Below are positions 25,281-31,918 of a stretch of 64,000 nt of DNA, piece after piece. The notes beneath the pieces are model-generated. The model ran no database searches, was not told the origin of the DNA, and was given only the letters and a program-made list of their open reading frames with translations. The position numbers and the translations under genes were made by a program. The stretch's first letter is position 1. Each line of letters opens with the position of its first letter. Origin of the DNA: JABDGZ01 sp964483785 (lineage in GTDB: Bacteria > Omnitrophota > Gorgyraeia > Zapsychrales > Fredricksoniimonadaceae); contig CAZACW010000007.1 in the NCBI GenBank assembly GCA_964483785.1, forward strand, positions 1-64,000, read 5' to 3'.

Positions 25281-26576
25281 CTACACAAAGGTCTCTTTAA
25301 GCCGGCGCACGGTGCGTTCCCTGCCCAATACGGCCATGGTGTCAAACAGGCCAGGGCCCACGGCCTTGCCGGTCAGGGCCACCCGCACCGGATGCACCAG
25401 ATGGCCTGCTTCAACGCCCAATTGGCTGACTACACCGCGAAACGCTTCTTCCGCGCTTTTGACGTTAAAATCACCGACGCTGTTTAAGCGGTCGGCCAGC
25501 AAATGAAATTCCTTGCCCAGGTTCTGGGCAAGGTGCTTGTCCCTGACCCCTTCCTCAAAAACCACCTTATCCTTAAAGAGAAAGCCGGTCCAGTCCAGAA
25601 AATCCAAAAGCGTGTTCATGCGGCCTTTGTACAATTGTACCACATGCTCAAAATCTCTTTCCTGGATTTGGGCCTCGGGATATTGGGCCGCCACCAACGG
25701 CCTTAATAACCCGGCCAATTGCGGCGTATCCATTTCCTTGATGTACTGGCTGTTGAGCCACTGCAGTTTTTCCAGCGAAAAGGCGGCGCCGGCCTTGTTG
25801 ATTTTTTTGATGGAAAAATTCTTCAGCGCCGCGGCCATGGCGATTTTTTCCTGATTATTCCCCGGCGACCAGCCCAAGAGCATCAGGTAATTGACCACGG
25901 CCTGCGGCAAATAGCCCTGGGCGCGGTATTCGGTCACCGCGGTAGCCCCTGCCCTTTTGGACATGCGCCCGCCTTCGGGGTCCAGGATCAAGGGCAGGTG
26001 CGCAAATTTGGGCACTTTAAAACCCAACGCCTCATAAATCAAAATTTGCTTCGGGGTATTGGATATATGGTCTTCCCCGCGGATCACGCAGGAAATGCCC
26101 ATCAAGGCATCGTCGATGACGCAGGCAAAGCTGTAGGTGGGCGAGCCGTCGGATTTCATCAGCACCTGGTCCTTGATTTCCTTGCTCTCAACGACAATCT
26201 CATCCCGGATCAGATCATAGACCTTGATGGTTTTCTCCGGCACCTTAAGCACCACGGCCTCGCCGTCCTTATAAGCCTTGCCCTCGGCCAAAAGTTTTTC
26301 CGCGTAAGGCCTGTAAATTTCAAAACGCTCGCTTTGCTTATAAAACTCATCCCATTCCAGGCCCAGCCATTTCATGCTGTCTAAAATTTCATCCAGATAT
26401 TCCTGCTGGGAGCGGACCTTGTCCGTGTCTTCAATGCGCAGAATAAAGACGCCGCCCTGGGCCTTGGCGTACATCCAGTTAAACAGCGCGGTGCGCGCTC
26501 CCCCGATATGCAGGAATCCCGTCGGAGAAGGGGCGAAACGCACACGCAGAGGGGATGCCGGGGCAGGCTGGGTCAT
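25281..26576 (-). CDS. gltX: Glutamyl-tRNA synthetase
   Basis: 431 aa, somewhat shorter than the usual 465-490. Class I signatures: RFAPSPTGFLHIGGARTALFN (HIGH at about 21-24) and GRMSKRAG (KMSKS-like). LRIEDTD follows the HIGH region, and VIRGEDHISNTPKQILIYEALG is the catalytic-domain helix. Shortening is in the C-terminal anticodon-binding part. Overlaps the upstream PilZ gene by 4 nt and is followed after 3 nt by tRNA-Gln. In organisms without GlnRS, GltX also charges tRNA-Gln for GatCAB amidation; whether it does so here cannot be told from the window. Confidence 0.96.
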   Translation of the reverse strand: MTQPAPASPLRVRFAPSPTGFLHIGGARTALFNWMYAKAQGGVFILRIEDTDKVRSQQEYLDEILDSMKWLGLEWDEFYKQSERFEIYRPYAEKLLAEGKAYKDGEAVVLKVPEKTIKVYDLIRDEIVVESKEIKDQVLMKSDGSPTYSFACVIDDALMGISCVIRGEDHISNTPKQILIYEALGFKVPKFAHLPLILDPEGGRMSKRAGATAVTEYRAQGYLPQAVVNYLMLLGWSPGNNQEKIAMAAALKNFSIKKINKAGAAFSLEKLQWLNSQYIKEMDTPQLAGLLRPLVAAQYPEAQIQERDFEHVVQLYKGRMNTLLDFLDWTGFLFKDKVVFEEGVRDKHLAQNLGKEFHLLADRLNSVGDFNVKSAEEAFRGVVSQLGVEAGHLVHPVRVALTGKAVGPGLFDTMAVLGRERTVRRLKETFV

Positions 26577-26935
26577 GCCTTGTTCCCTTTGTGCTCAAGG
26601 GCCAGGATCTCGGAGACCTTGCCCTCAAGAAAGGCGGTCTTGATTTCCCCTAAGGGCTCGAACTGAATGCCCACGTTGTGGAATTTTTTGCTTTCACTGC
26701 CGGAATGGATCACCACCCCGCTGCATTTGAAGGGGGTCGTGGTGTTGGAGAATAAAAGCTGGATATCGACCTTGGTCCCCACCCGGACCGATTGGTTTAG
26801 ATGGACGCTTAAACCGCCCACGCCGATATTGGAAGTATTGGCCAGGATGGTCTCCTGCATGCCGCTGGCCACCCAAAGCGTCAGATAACAGGGATAATTG
26901 GCCCTGGGATATTTTCGCCGATTGTTGCTCAACAT
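26573..26935 (-). CDS. PilZ-domain protein
   Basis: 120 aa from the ATG at 26935; a TTG three codons earlier is less likely. RRKYPRANYPC carries the RxxxR c-di-GMP motif and NIGVGGLSVHL the (D/N)xSxxG-like motif, here with G for S. Tandem with a second PilZ gene upstream (5-nt gap) and overlapping gltX downstream. Probably arose by duplication with its neighbour. A link between c-di-GMP sensing and translation or RNA-decay genes is suggested only by the operon. Confidence 0.85.
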   Translation of the reverse strand: MLSNNRRKYPRANYPCYLTLWVASGMQETILANTSNIGVGGLSVHLNQSVRVGTKVDIQLLFSNTTTPFKCSGVVIHSGSESKKFHNVGIQFEPLGEIKTAFLEGKVSEILALEHKGNKA

Positions 26936-26940
26936 AGACG

Positions 26941-27333
26941 TCAAATGTAGGGTTTGGAAAGCGGCGTGCCCTTGGCCACCAGGCGCTGCAGAACATCGGC
27001 CAAGTACGCGCGGTCGTGTTTGGCCAAGTCCGTGAATTCGACGCCGATATCATAAAACATGGGCTTGACCTTTTCGATGGATTTGCGGCGCACGATCCAG
27101 ACCACCTTGCCCTTGGCCTTGATGTGCTCGTTGCTGTCTAAAAGGTCCACTTCCAGCTCCACGGGGGTAAAGAGGCGGATCTCCTGTTTGAGGATAAAGC
27201 ACAGGCCGCCCTGCCCGATATTTTCCGTGTGCGTCAACAGCGGCAGCTGCGCCCCGTCGGCCGAAAGCACCTTGATCATGCATGGATACATCACCCTGGG
27301 GAATTTCCTGCGGTCCATGCCTTCCCAGCTCAT
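26941..27333 (-). CDS. PilZ-domain protein
   Basis: 130 aa. DRRKFPRVMYPC holds the RxxxR motif; ENIGQGGLCFIL is the second motif region. GGAGAAGG precedes the ATG at 27333 closely. Together with the next gene it makes a PilZ pair of about 35-40 percent similarity by eye. Sits in rny-ymdB-pilZ-pilZ-gltX-tRNA-Gln, all on the minus strand with short gaps. Confidence 0.87.
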   Translation of the reverse strand: MSWEGMDRRKFPRVMYPCMIKVLSADGAQLPLLTHTENIGQGGLCFILKQEIRLFTPVELEVDLLDSNEHIKAKGKVVWIVRRKSIEKVKPMFYDIGVEFTDLAKHDRAYLADVLQRLVAKGTPLSKPYI

Positions 27334-27370
27334 AACCTTCTCCGATCGTTGATGGTCTTATGTCCACCGC

Positions 27371-28144
27371 TTAAATGCGCTTGATCTGCCTGGCCCGGCC
27401 GCTGTTGGCATCCACCTGGACCATGACGCCGTGCAGCTCGGCCTCCCCTTGCGCCACATCGAATTTCTGGGGCATGCTGGTCAAAAAACGGGTGATGATC
27501 TTGGTCTTGTCCTGGCCGATCACGGAATCGTAAGGCCCGCTCATCCCCAAATCCGTGATATACCCTGTTTGCTGGGGCAGGATTTTTTCATCCGCGGTCT
27601 GCACATGCGTGTGCGTGCCGAAGACTAACGAGACCTTACCGTCGGCAAAATGCCCCATGGCCACCTTTTCGCTGGTGGTCTCCGCGTGCATGTCCACGAT
27701 GATCACCGGAGTCTGTACAGCGATCTTGGCCGCGATGGCCTCCAGCGCCAGAAAAGGGCAGTTGACATTATAACGCATAAAGGTGCGGCCCAAAAGGTTT
27801 ATTACGCCCACCTTGGCCCCGTTGGAGGCCGCGGCCACGGCCCAGCCCGCGCCTGGGGCCCCGTCGGGGAAATTGGCCGGCCGGATGATCTTGTGCGTGT
27901 GTTCCTGCAGGTAAGGATAGATTTCAGGCTTGTCCCAGGCATGGTCGCCCAGGGTGATGACATCGACGCCGCAGGCGAAGATCTCCTCCGCGTTTTTGGG
28001 TGTCAGGCCGCAGCCGCCGGAAGCGTTCTCGGCGTTGGCGATGACAAAATCAATGCTGTGTTCTTGCTTGAGTTTGGGCAGGGCCTTGGCCAGCGCCTCC
28101 CGGCCCGGCTGGCCTACGATATCACCTATACAAAGAATATTCAT
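27371..28144 (-). CDS. ymdB: YmdB-family metallophosphoesterase
   Basis: 257 aa, normal length for TIGR00282. Metal-binding motifs: GDIVGQPGR (7-15), NAENASGG, TLGDHAWD, VDMHAETTSEK and GTHTHVQTAD. Family members hydrolyse cyclic nucleotides and interact with RNase Y in Bacillus. Here it lies 62 nt after rny, as in many bacteria, supporting the same functional link. Two PilZ genes follow. Confidence 0.93.
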   Translation of the reverse strand: MNILCIGDIVGQPGREALAKALPKLKQEHSIDFVIANAENASGGCGLTPKNAEEIFACGVDVITLGDHAWDKPEIYPYLQEHTHKIIRPANFPDGAPGAGWAVAAASNGAKVGVINLLGRTFMRYNVNCPFLALEAIAAKIAVQTPVIIVDMHAETTSEKVAMGHFADGKVSLVFGTHTHVQTADEKILPQQTGYITDLGMSGPYDSVIGQDKTKIITRFLTSMPQKFDVAQGEAELHGVMVQVDANSGRARQIKRI

Positions 28145-28206
28145 TGTGAGCGAGGACCGCCGGCGTTAAAAATTCGACCAAAAGCGAAAAACAATAAATT
28201 TATCCA

Positions 28207-29778
28207 TTATTTGGCATATTCAATAGCACGGATCTCCCTGACCACCATGACCTTGATATGCCCGGGATATTCCATCTCTTCCTCGATCTTCTTGCGGATG
28301 TCCCGCGCCATGTTCACGGCCTCATCGTCGTTGACCTTCTCCGGCATCACCACCACGCGGATCTCGCGGCCGGCTTGCAGAGCGTAGGATTTCTCGACGC
28401 CTTTAAACGAGTTGGAAATCTTCTCCAAATTCTCCAGGCGCTTGATGTAGGTTTCCATGCTCTCGGCCCTGGCCCCCGGGCGCGCGGCGCTGATGGCATC
28501 CGCGGCGGAAACCAGGATCCCGTACACCGTGTTCATTTCCACCTCGCCGTGATGGCTTTCCACGGCATAGGCCACCTCTTCGGATTCCCCGTATTTGCGC
28601 GCCAGCCTTGCCCCCACGATGGCATGGGTGCCTTCTTCCACGTCGGAGGAAACCACCTTGCCGATATCATGCAAAAGGCCGGAGCGCTTGGCAATCTTGA
28701 CATCCACCCCCAGTTGATGGGCCATGATGCCCATGAGCTTGGCCACCTCGATGGAGTGGTTAAGGCCGTTCTGGCCGAAGGAGGTGCGGTAGCGCAGGCG
28801 GCCGACCAATTTGATCAGCTCCGGGTGCATGCCGTGGATCCCCAGCTCCAGGGCCGCGCGCTCGCCGTCTTCCTTGATTTTCTTCTCTAGGTCGGCCTTG
28901 GCCTTCTCCACCACTTCCTCGATCCGTCCGGGATGGATGCGCCCGTCGGTAATCAGCGATTCTAAGGCCATGCGCGCGATTTCGCGGCGCATCATGTCAA
29001 AGCCGGAAATGGTCACGGCCTCCGGCGTGTCGTCGATGATGATGTCCACCCCCGTGGCCTGTTCCAAGGTGCGGATATTGCGGCCCTCGCGGCCGATGAT
29101 GCGGCCCTTCATCTCATCCGAAGGCAGGGGCACGACGGAAATCGTGGTCTCGGCCGTGTGGTCCGAGGCACAGCGCTGGATGGCGGTGCTGATGATCTCC
29201 CGCGCCTTTTTGTCTGCATTTTCCTTGATCTCCTCGTTGATCTGGCGCAAACGCAGGGCCTTTTCGTTGAGCAGTTCTTCCTCGATGCGCCGCAGCAAAA
29301 GCTGGCGGGCCTCTTCGGCCGAAAGCTTGGCGATGGTGTGCAGGTGCTCTTTTTCCTGGGTCAGGACGCGGGTCAACTCTTCGTCCTTTTGTTTGACGTT
29401 CGTTTCATTGCGGATCAAAGACTCCAGGCGCAGGGCCATGTCCTTTTCCTTCTTCTCCAGCAAATCGACACGCTTGTCTAAGCTTTCCTCGCGCTGCAGG
29501 ACGCGCTTTTCCATGCTGCTTAATTCGTCGCGCCGCTCCTTGGTCTCCTTCTCAAAATCCTGGCGCATCTTGATCAAAAGGTCCTTGGCCTGCAGTTCCG
29601 CTTCCTTGCGGATGGTCTCTGATTCGCGCTGGGCCATGTCCCTGATCCCGTTGGCGTCCTTGTGCGCCTGGTCCAGGCGGCGATGGCCCAAAATCCTGTT
29701 GAGGTAAAAACCGACGATGACAAAGACGATGGCGGCAAAAACAAAGACCAGTGCCTGGCCGATAGCGTAGCTTTCCAT
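28207..29778 (-). CDS. rny: Ribonuclease Y
   Basis: 523 aa. An N-terminal membrane anchor (about 6-24, LVFVFAAIVFVIVGFYL), a long charged coiled coil (30-195), a KH domain with GRIIGREGRNIRTLEQATG, and an HD phosphohydrolase domain with NHSIEVAK and LLHDIGKV. It initiates mRNA decay at the inner membrane face. Length matches Bacillus RNase Y (520). Presence of RNase Y rather than RNase E fits a non-proteobacterial lineage. Confidence 0.97.
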   Translation of the reverse strand: MESYAIGQALVFVFAAIVFVIVGFYLNRILGHRRLDQAHKDANGIRDMAQRESETIRKEAELQAKDLLIKMRQDFEKETKERRDELSSMEKRVLQREESLDKRVDLLEKKEKDMALRLESLIRNETNVKQKDEELTRVLTQEKEHLHTIAKLSAEEARQLLLRRIEEELLNEKALRLRQINEEIKENADKKAREIISTAIQRCASDHTAETTISVVPLPSDEMKGRIIGREGRNIRTLEQATGVDIIIDDTPEAVTISGFDMMRREIARMALESLITDGRIHPGRIEEVVEKAKADLEKKIKEDGERAALELGIHGMHPELIKLVGRLRYRTSFGQNGLNHSIEVAKLMGIMAHQLGVDVKIAKRSGLLHDIGKVVSSDVEEGTHAIVGARLARKYGESEEVAYAVESHHGEVEMNTVYGILVSAADAISAARPGARAESMETYIKRLENLEKISNSFKGVEKSYALQAGREIRVVVMPEKVNDDEAVNMARDIRKKIEEEMEYPGHIKVMVVREIRAIEYAK

Positions 29779-29809
29779 GGCTGCCTTTCCTTAAAAAATC
29801 TTGATTGAT

Positions 29810-30361
29810 TTACCCTGAGATGACGTCCTGCAGGCGCTTATCATGCGCTTCGACGGGAAGGCGTTCGGTGATTTGAAAATCAAAGGCAAGGCCGACCGTG
29901 GCCACGCGCTCCGCAAGGGTGCTTAAAAAACGGTCGTAATAGCCCTCTCCGCGGCCCAGGCGGAAATGCCGCCTGTCAAAAGCCAGCCCCGGGACAATCA
30001 CCGCGTCCAAATCCCGGACATCCAGCGTCCGGCGCGGGTCGTACGGGGGCTCGGCAATGCCGAGCGTGCGTTGGGAGAGGTCCTTCACGGATTCAATGAG
30101 CGTAGGGATTAATGTCCTTTGATTGCGTTCAACAACGGGTAAGCTTACCCGTTTTCCCGAAACAATGGCCTTTTCGATCATCTCCAGGGTATCCACCTCG
30201 TACGAGGTGGATGCGTAAAACAGAATGCTTTGCGCCTTTTGGATGGCCGGCAAATTCCACAGCTGCTCGGTAATCCGCCGGCTTTTGCGCAAAGCCTCCT
30301 CTTTGTTCTGCTCCTTAAGAAGCTTTAAAAAATGCGCCCTTAAAGAGCCTTTATCCTTCAT
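29810..30361 (-). CDS. 5-formyltetrahydrofolate cyclo-ligase
   Basis: 183 aa, normal length. It converts 5-formyl-THF to 5,10-methenyl-THF with ATP in the cytoplasm. Motifs: the N-terminal basic RAHFLKLLKEQ, the central IAEPPYDPRR, and the signature VPGLAFDRRHFRLGRGEGYYDRFL. Lies between rarA and rny with short gaps, probably the same transcript. Confidence 0.94.
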   Translation of the reverse strand: MKDKGSLRAHFLKLLKEQNKEEALRKSRRITEQLWNLPAIQKAQSILFYASTSYEVDTLEMIEKAIVSGKRVSLPVVERNQRTLIPTLIESVKDLSQRTLGIAEPPYDPRRTLDVRDLDAVIVPGLAFDRRHFRLGRGEGYYDRFLSTLAERVATVGLAFDFQITERLPVEAHDKRLQDVISG

Positions 30362-30376
30362 GAATGGCGTATTTTA

Positions 30377-31690
30377 TCATTTTTTCTTCAGCTTGTCCAT
30401 TCTCTCCTTGATCCTGGCCTCATAGCCCTGCTGGGTGGGCTCGTAATACCGGGCCTGGGAAGGCATGTATTCCTGCTGGACATAATGCTGGGGATAATCA
30501 TGGGCATATTTGTAGCCTTCCCCGTGGCCGAGGCGGCCGGCGCCCTGATAATGGGCGTCTTTCAGGTGCGCGGGGACCTCCTGCGTCCGTTTTTCCTTGA
30601 CGTCAGCCAGCGCGCGTTCAATGGCCTGATAAGAGGCGTTGGATTTAGGCGCGCAAGCCACATACACTGCGGCCTGGGACAGGATGATCCGCGCCTCCGG
30701 CAAGCCGATCATCTCCGACGCTTGAAAAGCGGCATTGGCCAACACAAGGGCCTGGGGATCGGCATTGCCCACGTCCTCCGCGGCGCAGATCACGATGCGC
30801 CGCGCGATAAAGCGCGGGTCTTCGCCGGCGTAGATCATCTTGGCCATCCAGTACAAGGCCGCGTCCGGGTCCGAGCCGCGCATGGATTTGATGAAGGCCG
30901 AGGCCGTGTCATAATGCGCATCGCCGTCCATGTCGTAATTGACTTGTTTTTTCTGGATAGACCCTTCTGCCGCTTCCAGCGTGATGACAATGCGGCCTTG
31001 CCTGTTCTTGAGGGTCGTCAAGGCCGCGACTTCCAGGGCATTGAGCGCCTTGCGGGCGTCCCCGTCGCTGATTTGCGACAAAAAAGCCAGGGCCGCCTCG
31101 TCCATGTCAATGGGCAGGGCCCCCAAGCCCCTTTCCTTGTCTGACAAGGCGCGGCGCAGCAGCACGGACAAATCCTGCGCGGACAAAGCTTTCAGTTCAA
31201 AGACCAGGGAGCGGGACAACAGCGGCGCCACCAAGGCGAAAAAAGGATTAAAGACCGTGGCGCCGATCAAAATGATACTGCCCTCCTCGATGTCCGGCAT
31301 CAGCACATCCTGCTGGGCCTTGTTGAAGCGGTGGATCTCATCGATAAAAAGGATGGTCTTGCGGCTAAAGGAGGCCCTGCGGTGCTGGGCCGCGGCGATG
31401 ACCTTACGCATCTCATCGACGTTGGAGGCCACGGCGTTGATTTTTTCAAAATGCGCGCTGGTCTGCCGGGCGATGCACAGGGCCAGGGTGGTCTTGCCGC
31501 TGCCCGGAGGCCCGTAGAGAATCAGCGACGAGATGCGGTCAGATTCGATGGCGCGCCTAAGCAGCTGGCCTTCGCCTAAAATGTGCTTTTGGCCCACGTA
31601 CTCTGCAAGGCTCTGCGGCCGCAGGCGCGTGCTCAACGGCGCGTCGCTGCGGACCTGTGCCTCATCGGGAGAAAAAAGATCGGCGGACAT
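30377..31690 (-). CDS. rarA: RarA/MgsA replication-associated AAA+ ATPase
   Basis: 437 aa. P-loop LYGPPGSGKTT (58-68), Walker B TILFIDEIHRFNKAQQD, sensor 1 ILIGATVFNPFFALVAPLLSR (the family usually has ATTENP), sensor 2 GDARKALNALE, and the C-terminal tetramerisation/MgsA part with AEDVGNADPQALVLA and YQGAGRLGHGEGYKYAHDYP. It acts at stalled replication forks. Short charged C-terminal extension ARIKERMDKLKKK. Confidence 0.95.
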   Translation of the reverse strand: MSADLFSPDEAQVRSDAPLSTRLRPQSLAEYVGQKHILGEGQLLRRAIESDRISSLILYGPPGSGKTTLALCIARQTSAHFEKINAVASNVDEMRKVIAAAQHRRASFSRKTILFIDEIHRFNKAQQDVLMPDIEEGSIILIGATVFNPFFALVAPLLSRSLVFELKALSAQDLSVLLRRALSDKERGLGALPIDMDEAALAFLSQISDGDARKALNALEVAALTTLKNRQGRIVITLEAAEGSIQKKQVNYDMDGDAHYDTASAFIKSMRGSDPDAALYWMAKMIYAGEDPRFIARRIVICAAEDVGNADPQALVLANAAFQASEMIGLPEARIILSQAAVYVACAPKSNASYQAIERALADVKEKRTQEVPAHLKDAHYQGAGRLGHGEGYKYAHDYPQHYVQQEYMPSQARYYEPTQQGYEARIKERMDKLKKK

Positions 31691-31729
31691 AGGAGAAAGC
31701 CCCGCCTCTGCCGTTGAATCTGGTGTAAA

Positions 31730-31747
31730 TGAGAACCATTATTCTCA
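31730..31747. promoter_or_regulatory. Palindrome upstream of rarA (weak Fur-box resemblance)
   Basis: TGAGAA-CCATTA-TTCTCA, 40 nt upstream of the rarA ATG. The rest of the 31691-31918 gap shows nothing else. Confidence 0.25.
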
Positions 31748-31918
31748 AGTGGGTGCCAGTGTGAGGCGGCCTAAGGCGCGCCAGCAGATGACCGGCTCCC
31801 GGTGTATTGTTTTGTGGTTCAATACATCCGAGATCCTATCGAACAGCGCAGGGTTTAAGGCTATTATATCACTATTGAATTTTTATGCACGCAAAAGGTG
31901 CCCAAGGGGCATTCTCTT

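Noticed and set aside
31730..31747. Fur box upstream of rarA
   Set aside because: Only 6-bp arms with a poor match to the Fur consensus and no iron-related gene; kept only as a low-confidence palindrome.
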